DNA of 64,000 nucleotides from Listeria monocytogenes ATCC 19117 (GTDB lineage Bacteria > Bacillota > Bacilli > Lactobacillales > Listeriaceae): contig NC_018584.1 of the NCBI RefSeq assembly GCF_000307025.1, forward strand, positions 124,001 to 188,000, written 5' to 3'. Below the pieces are notes generated by a model, which did not search any database, was not told where the DNA came from, and saw only the letters and a program-made list of their open reading frames with translations. The stretch's first letter is position 1; every line of letters begins with the position of its first letter. This document shows, piece by piece, positions 34,104 through 43,234 of the stretch. The position numbers were made by a program, and so were the translations under genes.

Positions 34104-35045
34104 ATGAAAAAATGGTCATTTTTAGTTGTAACAGTGTTGGCGTTCGTTTTAGTTTTGGCCGGATGCGGTGCTAGCAACAATAAAGTAAGTGGAGATAAGG
34201 ACAAGCTCAAGGTAGTGACAACTTTTTATCCAATGTACGATTTTACGAAAAATGTTGCGGGAGATAATGCTTCCATTGAAATGTTGATTGATGCGGGGAC
34301 AGAACCGCATGATTACGAGCCAAGCGCAAAGGATATTGCCAAAATCGAAGCGGCTGATGTTTTCGTTTATAACAGTGAAGACATGGAAACTTGGGTGCCG
34401 AGCGTACTTAAAAGCTTAGATTCGAAAAAATTAACCGTGATTGACGCGAGTAAAGGAATCGAGCTAGTAGAAGGAACCGAAGAAGAAGACCATGATCATG
34501 AGCACGAAGAAGGACACCACCATGAACATGATCCTCACGTATGGCTAAGCCCAGTCCTTGCCGAACAAGAAGTGACTAATATCCAGAACGGTCTTACAAA
34601 AGCAGATAAAACAAATGCAGATACATACAAAAAGAACGCAGAAACATATAAAGAGAAATTAAAAACACTCGACAACAAATTTAAAACAGCTTTTGAAGGA
34701 GCAAAACAACGCGATTTCGTAACCCAACATGCAGCCTTCCAATATTTAGCAAAAGAGTATGACTTGCATCAAGTGGCAATCGCCGGCCTTTCACCTGACC
34801 AAGAACCAAGCCCAGCACGATTAGCGGAATTACAAAAATACGTGAAAGAAAATAATATCAGCACCATTTATTTTGAAGAAGTAGCTTCACCAAAAGTTGC
34901 AGAAACACTTGCAAACGAAACGGGAGCAAAACTAGAAGTACTAAGCCCTATCGAAGGAATTACGGATAAAGAACAGAAAAAAGGCATGGATTATATTGCT
35001 TATATGGAACAAAACTTACAAGCCTTGCAAAAAACAATAAAATAA
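34104..35045 (+). CDS. zinA: zinc-binding lipoprotein of ABC transporter (ZnuA/AdcA type)
   Basis: 313 residues. It has lipobox LAGC and cluster A-I SBP metal ligands: His in GTEPHDYEPS, His in DPHVWLSP, His in VTQHAAFQYL, with an acidic loop later. A His/Asp/Glu-rich loop (DHDHEHEEGHHHEH, residues about 130-145) marks zinc specificity. It is followed 12 bases later by the ATPase gene. By position it is lmo0153, recalled as ZinA of the ZinABC system. Confidence 0.88.
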   Translation: MKKWSFLVVTVLAFVLVLAGCGASNNKVSGDKDKLKVVTTFYPMYDFTKNVAGDNASIEMLIDAGTEPHDYEPSAKDIAKIEAADVFVYNSEDMETWVPSVLKSLDSKKLTVIDASKGIELVEGTEEEDHDHEHEEGHHHEHDPHVWLSPVLAEQEVTNIQNGLTKADKTNADTYKKNAETYKEKLKTLDNKFKTAFEGAKQRDFVTQHAAFQYLAKEYDLHQVAIAGLSPDQEPSPARLAELQKYVKENNISTIYFEEVASPKVAETLANETGAKLEVLSPIEGITDKEQKKGMDYIAYMEQNLQALQKTIK

Positions 35046-35057
35046 GGAAGCGATCAA

Positions 35058-35762
35058 ATGAAATACATCGATATAGCCAATATTGGTTTTAAATACGAAT
35101 CCGAACCAGTGCTTGAAAACATTTCTTTTCAAGTGAGTGCGGGAGAATTTATTATACTAACAGGAGAAAACGGAGCAGCTAAATCAACACTGCTCCGTAT
35201 TATTTTGGGCATTTTACAACCCGATAAAGGTTCCGTTACTTTCGCCAAAAAGAACGCAGATGGCGGGCGACTTTTGACAGGTTATGTACCACAACAAATA
35301 GCATCATTTAATGCGGGTTTTCCAAGTACAGTTCTCGAACTAGTACGGTCAGGTCGTTTTCCAAATGGTAAATGGTTCAAACGGCTGACTACAAAAGATC
35401 ATGCGCATGTTGAAAAAGCATTGAAATCTGTAGAAATGTGGGATTATCGGCATAAACGTATCGGTGAGCTATCAGGTGGTCAAAAACAACGGATTTGCCT
35501 GGCCCGAATGTTTGCAACCGACCCAGATATATTAATTTTGGATGAACCGCAAACGGCAATGGATAAACAAAGTAAAATCCGTTTTTATGATTTATTAAGG
35601 CATGAAGCACAAGTACATGGTAAAGCGATTTTAATGGTAACGCACGATAGTGAAGAAATGGAAGATTTTGTCGATAAGCATATTCGCCTTATTAGAAAGG
35701 AGGATGTGTCATGGAAATGTTTCTCTATGGATTTATGCAAAGAGCCTTCCAAGCATCAATGA
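35058..35762 (+). CDS. zinc ABC transporter ATPase
   Basis: 234 residues. Walker A reads GENGAAKST (residues 36-44), with Ala41 where most ABC proteins have Gly. The signature is LSGGQKQR and Walker B is ILILDEPQTAMD. I recall GASKST-type Walker A sequences in Firmicute ZnuC/AdcC proteins, so this is probably a family trait rather than a defect. The 3' end overlaps the permease gene by 52 bp. Confidence 0.88.
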   Translation: MKYIDIANIGFKYESEPVLENISFQVSAGEFIILTGENGAAKSTLLRIILGILQPDKGSVTFAKKNADGGRLLTGYVPQQIASFNAGFPSTVLELVRSGRFPNGKWFKRLTTKDHAHVEKALKSVEMWDYRHKRIGELSGGQKQRICLARMFATDPDILILDEPQTAMDKQSKIRFYDLLRHEAQVHGKAILMVTHDSEEMEDFVDKHIRLIRKEDVSWKCFSMDLCKEPSKHQ

Positions 35763-36517
35763 TAATTGCTATAATTGCTCCTCTTTTAGGAGTTTTCTTG
35801 ATTATTCGAAGACAGTCACTTATGGCGGATACGCTTTCGCATGTGTCGCTTGCAGGTGTGGCCTTTGGGTTGGTTTTAAATGTGAATCCCAGTGTGACAA
35901 CGCTTATTGTAGTAGTTATTGCGGCGCTCGGGATTGAGTATTTGCGCGGGGTTTATGCAACTTATTCAGAGTTGTCCATTGCGATACTAATGGCTGGTGG
36001 ACTTGCTGTGGCGTTAGTGTTGATGAGTTTGGATCAGGGTGGAATTACAACAAGCGTGCAGCAATACTTATTTGGTTCGATTGTAACAATCAGTAAGGCG
36101 CAAGTGCAGCTGTTGGTAATTTTAGGAATAGCTATCGTAGTATTGTTCTTAGTGTTTAAAAGGTTTATGTTTGTACTTACTTTTAGTGAAGATGTTGCAG
36201 TTGCAGAAGGAGTCCCTGTGCGTTTGATTTCGCTTTTATTCAGTGTGGTTACTGGGATTGCGATTGCTGTTATTATGCCAATAGCCGGAGCGTTACTCGT
36301 TTCAGCACTTATTATATTACCAGCTGCAATCGGTATGCGAATTTCAAAAGGGTTCCTGATGTGTGTTATTAGTGCAATTCTGATTGGCTTAGTCGGAATG
36401 TTTTCCGGCCTTGTGTCTTCCTACCAACTAGGAACCCCACCTGGCGCAACAATTACCTTAATGTTTATCATTCTTTTCATTATTTCGACCGTTGTTTTAA
36501 AAATGGCACGGAAATGA
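35711..36517 (+). CDS. zinc ABC transporter permease (ZnuB/AdcB type)
   Basis: 268 residues, eight or so membrane helices. It has SLMADTLSHVSLAG near the N terminus and the metal-transporter permease motif EDVAVAEGVPVRLISLLFS. The start ATG has AAAGGAGG upstream within the ATPase gene, giving translational coupling. Last gene of the Zur-controlled operon. Confidence 0.88.
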   Translation: MEMFLYGFMQRAFQASMIIAIIAPLLGVFLIIRRQSLMADTLSHVSLAGVAFGLVLNVNPSVTTLIVVVIAALGIEYLRGVYATYSELSIAILMAGGLAVALVLMSLDQGGITTSVQQYLFGSIVTISKAQVQLLVILGIAIVVLFLVFKRFMFVLTFSEDVAVAEGVPVRLISLLFSVVTGIAIAVIMPIAGALLVSALIILPAAIGMRISKGFLMCVISAILIGLVGMFSGLVSSYQLGTPPGATITLMFIILFIISTVVLKMARK

Positions 36518-36520
36518 TTT

Positions 36521-37201
36521 TTAGAACGATGTTTGACCATTTTGTATCATTGCATAAAGCTCTTGGTCATGAATAATCCAACTTTTTTCTTTCTTTTCAA
36601 TCTGATTGGTTGTTTTGAGATGCTGCAAATCTTTGTAAAAACAGCTTTTCGAAAGATTACTATAAGAAAGTAGATGACTTGTTTTAATTGCTTGAGGAAG
36701 AATTACTGTGTCATCATCACTCAGAACCCCGTGTAACAAAGCCATATTCGAAAAGGTCGTTTTAAGTTTTTCAGAAGCCGGACTACTTGCCATTAAGCTT
36801 TTAAAGTAAATGTGAGTAGTCTGGTTTTTCATTATGAAAAATTGGAATCCGAAATTTTCGGGAAACATTGAAAGAAAATACTCCATATCTGCTTTCGAAT
36901 ACTTATATAATGAACATCCAGAGAGAGTCTTAAAATTGAAATGATTATTACTTCGGTCGAGTAATGTAAAATAGTTCAAAAATGTTCCTTTACCTTGAAT
37001 AGAATAGATTTTGGGATTTTGGCTACCATCATTTAAAATCAAAGCAATATATCCATCAACTACAAGATAAATATGGTTATCTATATCGATTTTTTCTGTT
37101 AATAGGCTGGCGTTTTTTGGTACATCAATTTGTTCAAAAGCTATTTTTCCTTCATGGGATAAACGAATAAATTCTTGATAATTATATAAATTTTTTGGCA
37201 T
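36521..37201 (-). CDS. Crp/Fnr-like regulator
   Basis: 226 residues. The N-terminal beta-roll cyclic-nucleotide-binding-like domain is followed by a poorly conserved winged-helix region (LPQAIKTSHLLSYSNLSKSCFYKDL). It belongs to the Listeria group of PrfA-superfamily proteins. It ends 3 bases from the convergent zinc permease stop, with no terminator between. Ligand and targets unknown. Confidence 0.65.
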   Translation of the reverse strand: MPKNLYNYQEFIRLSHEGKIAFEQIDVPKNASLLTEKIDIDNHIYLVVDGYIALILNDGSQNPKIYSIQGKGTFLNYFTLLDRSNNHFNFKTLSGCSLYKYSKADMEYFLSMFPENFGFQFFIMKNQTTHIYFKSLMASSPASEKLKTTFSNMALLHGVLSDDDTVILPQAIKTSHLLSYSNLSKSCFYKDLQHLKTTNQIEKKEKSWIIHDQELYAMIQNGQTSF

Positions 37202-37478
37202 GACGTTTTCTCCAATCTTCTTTTGTAAACATAATTGTATCAGAATGCAAAAGAACAGTTATACGCAGTCTAATAGTATTTCACGTGTAAATGTTTCTAA
37301 AATGTGAAATATTTAAATCATTAAAAGTCTTTTTTTAGTGAAAAGTGCTGTATAGTCGCTCTTGTGCGCGAGTTTAGAATGTCTTATCATAAAAGTCCAA
37401 AATTAGTATTTTTTATTGAATTGTTACGAACGTAGGTTCTGTGTTATAATTCAACTGGATTGTAAAGGAGGACTATTG
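37202..37478. other. divergent intergenic region
   Basis: About 275 AT-rich bases between two divergent genes. It must contain both promoters; TTGTTACGAACG...TATAAT near 37420-37450 is a possible promoter of the helicase gene. No coding sequence or clear operator is seen. Confidence 0.4.
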
Positions 37479-39818
37479 ATGAGGAGAGTGCGTATTTCAG
37501 TTAGGCGTTTAGTAGAGTTTGTGCGGAGAAGCGGTAGTATTGATAACCGGATGACAAATTCAGACCGCGCCTTAGAAGGAACAAAAATTCATCAATTACT
37601 CCAAAAAGAAGCTGGGGAAGAATATGCCGCAGAAGTACGGCTAAACCTAGAACGAATAGTGGACGGAATTGCTTTTTCGCTTGATGGACGCGCAGATGGC
37701 ATCATAAATAGTCGGATGATTGATGAAATTAAAACAACAGAGACGCCAATGGATGAAATTACCGAAGATTTTCGACCTCTTCACTGGGCGCAACTTATTT
37801 GTTATGGATTTATGCTTGCAGAAAAGTCCGATTTGGCAGAAGTTACTCTGCAATTAACGTATTATCAAGTAGTTGACAAAGAAGTAAAACAATTTCAACG
37901 TGTAATGAGTCGCGAGGAACTGAGTGTTTTTGTGGACGATTTACTTTCCCAATATGCTATTTGGGCAAAGGCATCTGCCGCTTGGGAAATGAAACGAAAT
38001 AAAACAATTCAAGAATTAACGTTTCCATACGACAACTATCGAAGTGGGCAAAGAGAGCTCGCCATTGCGGTGTACCGAACAATATCTTCAGAAGAAAGTT
38101 TGTTTTGTGAAGCACCCACAGGTATCGGCAAAACAATGTCGACCTTGTTTCCCGGTATTAAAGCTATGGGTGAAGGGAAAACGGATAAATTATTTTACTT
38201 TACTGCAAAAACAATCACGCGACAAGTTGCCGAAGATGCACTAGATGAGATGCGTCGTAAAGGACTGGCTGCAAGGAGTGTTACAATAACTGCGAAGGAT
38301 AAGATATGTTTTTTAGACGAGCGGAAATGTGAACCAGATCATTGCCAATTTGCGCGTGGTTATTATGATCGTTTGAACGAAGCGTTGTTTGATATGTTGC
38401 AATCCGAAGAAGCGATTACCCGTCAAGTTGTTGAGGGTTATGCCCGAAAATACACACTTTGTCCATTTGAATTATCGCTGGATGTGGCTCTTTTTTGTGA
38501 TGTAATAGTTTGTGATTATAATTATTTATTCGACCCAGTAGTTTACTTAAAACGCTTTTTTGCAGAAGGACCGGGAAAATATACTTTTCTTGTAGATGAA
38601 GTGCATAATTTAGTAGACCGTGCGCGCTCGATGTATTCGGCGACATTAAAAAAATCAACAGTTATGCAAGTCAAACGGGGACTAGATTCAAAAAAGAACA
38701 AACGATTGCTAAATGCAATAAATGTGATGAATAAAGAAATGATTGTGCTTAACAAAAAACTAAAGGACTTAGAAAAAACGACTTATGTCCAAAAAAGTGA
38801 ACTCGTTGATTGGAATGCAGCTGTGTTAAAATTCACCTTTGTAGCGAAGGAATGGTTGCCGCAAAATACTCAGTCAGAATTACAAGTGGATGTGTTGGAC
38901 CTTTATTTTGAAAGTTTAAGATATACTGCCATTGCGGAGTTTTATGATGAGCGTTACGTCACACAAGTTACGAGAAATCACAGGGATTTAGAAATAAAAC
39001 AACTATGTTTGGATCCGGCGTTCTTATTATCAGAGAGGCTAAAACTCGGAAGCAGTTCGGTGCTTTTTTCAGCAACGCTTCGACCAATAGATTACTATAC
39101 AAATGTACTTGGTGGTCAAGAAGACACTAGTAGAATGATCTTTTCTTCGCCATTTAAACAAAAAAACATGCATTTACTAGTAGCGGATTATATTAGTACG
39201 AAATACCAAATGCGTGAAAATAGTATGGAAGCTGTCGTAGATGCTCTCTATGCTCTCGTCTCTGGGAAAAACGGCAACTATATATTTTTCTTTCCATCAT
39301 TTCTATATTTACAAAAGGTATATGATTTATTTAAAGAAAAATATCCTAACATCAGGTTGCAAAAACAAGAGACTGCTATGGATGAAAAGCAGCGAGAGCA
39401 TTTTTTAGAAGATTTTCATGCAGAGAATGTAGAAACCTTGATTGGCTTTTGCGTTTTAGGAGGCGTTTTTTCAGAAGGGGTAGATCTTCGCGGGAACCGA
39501 TTAGTCGGTGCGGCTGTCGTTGGTGTAGGACTTGCGCAATTGAATCACGAATCTGATTTAATTAAAGATTATTATAATGAAACGATTGGTCAGGGATTTG
39601 ATTATGCATATCAGATACCAGGAATGAATAAGGTGCTTCAAGCAGTTGGCCGGGTTATTCGAGGAGAATCAGATCGTGGCGTAGTGTTGTTAATAGAAGA
39701 ACGATTTTCTGCCGATCGTTACCGAGCGTTGTTCCCTACGCACTGGAATCATGCGAAAACAGTGAAGAGCACAGACGATATCTCCCGAGAAGTGGCCGGA
39801 TTTTGGCGGAATAGCTAA
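37479..39818 (+). CDS. RecB-like nuclease fused to XPD/DinG-type helicase
   Basis: About 779 residues from the ATG after AAAGGAGGAC. N-terminal PD-(D/E)XK domain (about 1-170): GTKIHQLL, catalytic Asp in GRADG, Glu-x-Lys in DEIKTT, and QxxxY in WAQLICYGF. It then has a superfamily 2 helicase with Walker A APTGIGKT, motif II DEVH, and Fe-S-type cysteines between motifs I and II (CFLDERKCEPDHC and KYTLCPF). C-terminal motif VI is QAVGRVIRGESDRG. This is a predicted 5'-3' helicase with its own nuclease, probably in DNA repair. By position it is lmo0157. Confidence 0.88.
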   Translation: MRRVRISVRRLVEFVRRSGSIDNRMTNSDRALEGTKIHQLLQKEAGEEYAAEVRLNLERIVDGIAFSLDGRADGIINSRMIDEIKTTETPMDEITEDFRPLHWAQLICYGFMLAEKSDLAEVTLQLTYYQVVDKEVKQFQRVMSREELSVFVDDLLSQYAIWAKASAAWEMKRNKTIQELTFPYDNYRSGQRELAIAVYRTISSEESLFCEAPTGIGKTMSTLFPGIKAMGEGKTDKLFYFTAKTITRQVAEDALDEMRRKGLAARSVTITAKDKICFLDERKCEPDHCQFARGYYDRLNEALFDMLQSEEAITRQVVEGYARKYTLCPFELSLDVALFCDVIVCDYNYLFDPVVYLKRFFAEGPGKYTFLVDEVHNLVDRARSMYSATLKKSTVMQVKRGLDSKKNKRLLNAINVMNKEMIVLNKKLKDLEKTTYVQKSELVDWNAAVLKFTFVAKEWLPQNTQSELQVDVLDLYFESLRYTAIAEFYDERYVTQVTRNHRDLEIKQLCLDPAFLLSERLKLGSSSVLFSATLRPIDYYTNVLGGQEDTSRMIFSSPFKQKNMHLLVADYISTKYQMRENSMEAVVDALYALVSGKNGNYIFFFPSFLYLQKVYDLFKEKYPNIRLQKQETAMDEKQREHFLEDFHAENVETLIGFCVLGGVFSEGVDLRGNRLVGAAVVGVGLAQLNHESDLIKDYYNETIGQGFDYAYQIPGMNKVLQAVGRVIRGESDRGVVLLIEERFSADRYRALFPTHWNHAKTVKSTDDISREVAGFWRNS

Positions 39819-39862
39819 TTTTCTAGTAGAATAGAAGTAATTAGTCATTTTGGGAGGAAATT

Positions 39863-40675
39863 ATGTATAAAATTATCGCGATAGATATTGATGGCACTTT
39901 ATTAAACGACGCACACGAAATCACACTAGCCGTGCGTGACTCTATTAAAGCTGCGAAAGCAAAAGGGGTAAAAGTAGTATTATGTACAGGCCGTCCACTT
40001 GCAGGAATTAAAAAAAGCTTAATTGAACTAGATCTTTTAGATGAAGGGGATTACGCAATTACGTTTAATGGGGCGGTCGTGTTAGAAACAGCTTCAGAAA
40101 AAACATTAGCAGATATAACCTTAAATAAAACTGAACTAGAAGAAATTTATGCATTTTGTCATGCGGAAAATGTTAACGTCACTTATTTTGATGGGAAAAA
40201 CATGTATGTACCAAGCCGAAAAATCACAGAAATCACTTGTCAAGATTCCCTGCTACTTGGTACGCCACTATATCATTTACCTGTAGAAGAAGCGCCTGAA
40301 TCTATTCATGTTTCCAAGGTTATGCTATTAGACTCACCTGAAAAAATTACCGATGTTATAAAAAAATTACCAGAGAGTATCAAAGAAAAATTTTACGTTG
40401 TCCGGAGTGTTCCTTATAACCTAGAGTTCTTGCAAAAAGGCGTAAATAAAGGATCAGCGCTCGCTAGTTTAGCAGAAAAACTTGGGGTGTCTCAAAGTGA
40501 AGTCATGAGTATTGGTGACCAAGAAAATGATATTACCATGATTGAGTATGCTGGTATGGGAGTTGCAATGGGTAATGCGACAGAGCATATTAAAGAAATC
40601 GCTAACTATACAACAACTACTAATAATGAAGATGGTGTGGCACAGGCTATACAAATGCTCATTCTGGACCGCTAA
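39863..40675 (+). CDS. HAD-superfamily Cof-type phosphatase
   Basis: 270 residues. Motif I DIDGTLL with the nucleophilic Asp, motif II TGRP, motif III/IV with a Lys and GDQENDITMIEYAG. A C2B-type cap lies between motifs. It resembles YidA/Cof sugar-phosphate phosphatases; the specific substrate is unknown. GGGAGG ribosome site; 45 bases downstream of the helicase. Confidence 0.88.
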   Translation: MYKIIAIDIDGTLLNDAHEITLAVRDSIKAAKAKGVKVVLCTGRPLAGIKKSLIELDLLDEGDYAITFNGAVVLETASEKTLADITLNKTELEEIYAFCHAENVNVTYFDGKNMYVPSRKITEITCQDSLLLGTPLYHLPVEEAPESIHVSKVMLLDSPEKITDVIKKLPESIKEKFYVVRSVPYNLEFLQKGVNKGSALASLAEKLGVSQSEVMSIGDQENDITMIEYAGMGVAMGNATEHIKEIANYTTTTNNEDGVAQAIQMLILDR

Positions 40676-40753
40676 AAATAGTGAATAGTAGTAAAAACAG
40701 AATATTGTCAAACAGTGTAAATGGAGATTTAAAAAGCATGCGAGTCACTATAA

Positions 40754-40792
40754 AAAGCCGAAACTTTCTATAAAGGAGTTTCGGCTTTTTTG
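40754..40792 (+). terminator. intrinsic terminator
   Basis: AAAAGCCGAAACT pairs with AGTTTCGGCTTTT, ending in T's. Confidence 0.85.
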
Positions 40793-40959
40793 TTTAATTA
40801 AGTACTTTATGATAAATAGCCCTAAAAAAAGTCACTAAAAGTTCATAAAGTGGGTGTTTTAGGAGCAGTACTTCCGAAAAGTGATATAGCTTGGAGTTAC
40901 TCAATTGTCATATGATATGTGATAATAACAAAACTTCATTAGTAAAGGATGAATTTGTA

Positions 40960-43044
40960 ATGAGTAAAAACGGAAACTTTTTAAAAAAAGTTGGGTTAGC
41001 TTTCTTAAGTATTTTAATCGTCGCTAGCACAATCTTCCAAACAACAGTTGTGAAAGCGGCAACGAGTTATGGTTCTCAGTTTTTAAACACAGTAGAACTC
41101 TTAGACAAAGACGGTGTGCCGCAAACAGATTTTGGCTACTATGACAATATGGATGTGCACTACACATGGTCTATTCCGAATTCAACAAACGTAAAAGCTG
41201 GAGACACAATGGATTTCACACTGCCAAGCCAATTGGCGCTCGCAACTGATCTCGCTTTTGACGTGAAAGATAGTAATGGTCAAGTAGTTGGAACGGCCAC
41301 TGTAAAAAGGGCAACCAATCAAGTTACCCTCGTTTTCAGTGATTATGTAGAAAAACATTCCGATATTAAAGGAGAACTGGATTTCTGGACCACTTTTAAC
41401 CAAAAAGTAATTACTGGAAATGAAACAGTTGATTTAGAATTTCCTCTTGAAAATGGAACGACACAAATAGATGTAAAAGTTGGTGAGAAAACCCCAGTTA
41501 GCCCGACAGAAACGCTTTTCAAATATGGTTGGGTGGATGCTAGTAATCCAAGTCTGATTCATTGGGTTATTCGAGTGAACTACGCCAAAGTGAACATTCC
41601 AAATGCCGTTTTCACGGATATCATCGGCTCAAAACAAACATTAAATTTTGATTCTATCAAAGCTTTTCATGGAACTTATTCCGCAGATCGGATATTTACA
41701 GCAGGCGCGGCTATTTCCAGCACCAATTTTTCCGCAACAAGTGACGGGTTTAGTGTAGCACTAGGAGATTTAACGGATTCTGTGCAAATTTCTTATACAA
41801 CAACCGCAACAGATGGCGGGAAGTCTACCCAGTACGATAATACCGCTAAACTAGCCGGAACTGATTTTGTACCCAAGCAAACGTCCACTTGGACACCTGC
41901 ATCAGGCGGAGGCGGTGAAGGCGGCGGGACAACCGGTTCAGTAACACTCACGAAAGAAGATGCGAAAACAAAAGCAACCCTCGAAGGTGCGGAATTCAAG
42001 TTGGTGGATTCAAAAGGCACTGTGCTACAAGAAAACATTACAACAAATGCGAGCGGACAACTTAGCATTGCTGATCTGAAATTTGACACCTACCAATTAA
42101 TAGAAACAAAAGCCCCGACAGGCTACAAACTTGATACAACACCAGTTGAATTTACTATTGGTGAAAATAATCAAGCAATTACCGTGACAAAAGAAAATAC
42201 GCTTAACACAGGCTCCGTGGAACTAACAAAGCTAGACTCAGCAACCAAAGCAACCCTAGCCGGAGCAACATTCGAATTACAAGATAAAGAAGGAAACACA
42301 TTACAAACTGGTTTAACTACAGATGAAAATGGCGTTCTAAAAGTAACTGATTTAGTACCCGGCAGTTACCAATTTATCGAAACAAGTGCTCCAACAGGCT
42401 ACAAGTTAGACAACAGTCCAGTAAGTTTTGAAATCATCGCAAGCGAGACAGATCAAATAGTAAAAGTAACAAAAGAAAACACACTAGAAGTTGGCTCCGT
42501 GGAACTAACAAAGCTAGACTCAGCAACCAAAGCAACCCTAGCCGGAGCAACATTCGAATTACAAAATAAAGAAGGAAACACATTACAAACTGGTTTAACT
42601 ACGGATGAAAATGGCGTTTTAAACGTAACTGATTTAGTACCAGGAACATACCAATTTGTCGAAACAAAAGCCCCAATTGGATATGAACTTGATACGACGC
42701 CAGTTGTTTTTGAAATCATCGCTGGTGAGACTGACCAGCCGGTAAAAGTAACAAAAGAAAACACATTAGTACCGCCAACACCAGTACCACCAACACCAGT
42801 GCCACCAACACCAATACCGCCTACTCCGTTACCACCAGTACCATACGAACCAACTGTGCCACCAACAAAACCAGCAGTACCAGTTACGCCTAAGAAATCA
42901 GAAAACAGCGAGGATAGTCCAAAAACAACCCAGATAAGAATAACTAAAAGTCTTCCTAAAACAGGAGATACAAATAGTTTTGCTGGCTTAGGAGTAATCC
43001 TAATAGCCTTGTCATTAAGTGGTCTTCTGCTGAAACGAAAATAG
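40960..43044 (+). CDS. LPXTG surface adhesin with three SpaA/CnaB repeats
   Basis: About 694 residues from the ATG after AAAGGATG (the upstream TTG at 40891 is rejected). Signal peptide ending VVKAA, an N-terminal two-domain adhesin region (about 30-310), a Gly-rich hinge, then three SpaA/CnaB domains each with the isopeptide Lys (xLTKxD) and Glu (QLIETKAP, QFIETSAP, QFVETKAP). A Pro-rich PPTPVPPTP spacer follows, then sorting signal LPKTGD, a hydrophobic helix and KRK. The second and third CnaB units are nearly identical in DNA. By position it is lmo0159. Confidence 0.9.
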   Translation: MSKNGNFLKKVGLAFLSILIVASTIFQTTVVKAATSYGSQFLNTVELLDKDGVPQTDFGYYDNMDVHYTWSIPNSTNVKAGDTMDFTLPSQLALATDLAFDVKDSNGQVVGTATVKRATNQVTLVFSDYVEKHSDIKGELDFWTTFNQKVITGNETVDLEFPLENGTTQIDVKVGEKTPVSPTETLFKYGWVDASNPSLIHWVIRVNYAKVNIPNAVFTDIIGSKQTLNFDSIKAFHGTYSADRIFTAGAAISSTNFSATSDGFSVALGDLTDSVQISYTTTATDGGKSTQYDNTAKLAGTDFVPKQTSTWTPASGGGGEGGGTTGSVTLTKEDAKTKATLEGAEFKLVDSKGTVLQENITTNASGQLSIADLKFDTYQLIETKAPTGYKLDTTPVEFTIGENNQAITVTKENTLNTGSVELTKLDSATKATLAGATFELQDKEGNTLQTGLTTDENGVLKVTDLVPGSYQFIETSAPTGYKLDNSPVSFEIIASETDQIVKVTKENTLEVGSVELTKLDSATKATLAGATFELQNKEGNTLQTGLTTDENGVLNVTDLVPGTYQFVETKAPIGYELDTTPVVFEIIAGETDQPVKVTKENTLVPPTPVPPTPVPPTPIPPTPLPPVPYEPTVPPTKPAVPVTPKKSENSEDSPKTTQIRITKSLPKTGDTNSFAGLGVILIALSLSGLLLKRK
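42211..42760 (+). repeat. tandem 282-bp CnaB-encoding repeat
   Basis: Two units starting at 42211 and 42493 are nearly identical for about 125 bases (from GGCTCCGTGGAACTAAC), diverging later. The period of 282 bp equals 94 codons, so loss or gain keeps the frame. Confidence 0.85.
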
Positions 43045-43046
43045 AA

Positions 43047-43083
43047 AAAACAGGCTTAGATAATTATCTAAGCCTGTTTTAAT
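43047..43083 (+). terminator. intrinsic terminator
   Basis: AAAACAGGCTTAGATAA pairs with TTATCTAAGCCTGTTTT. Confidence 0.88.
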
Positions 43084-43234
43084 TAGGTTGTTTAAGAATT
43101 GCAATTGTCACAAAATGTTCACAATTAGAAGGCTTTTTTTGTGAAGGAGAACCGATTTTTAGAAAAAATAATGTATAATCACTATGAATTAGCAATATAT
43201 TATGATTGAAATTAATTAAAAAAGGATGGTTTTT

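Noticed and set aside
42211..42760. Possible CRISPR-like repetition
   Set aside because: Long contiguous coding repeats with no spacer structure; they encode CnaB domains. No CRISPR array or cas gene is seen in the window.
42453..42764. Minus-strand open frames inside the CnaB repeats
   Set aside because: Antisense shadows created by the codon bias of the adhesin repeats.
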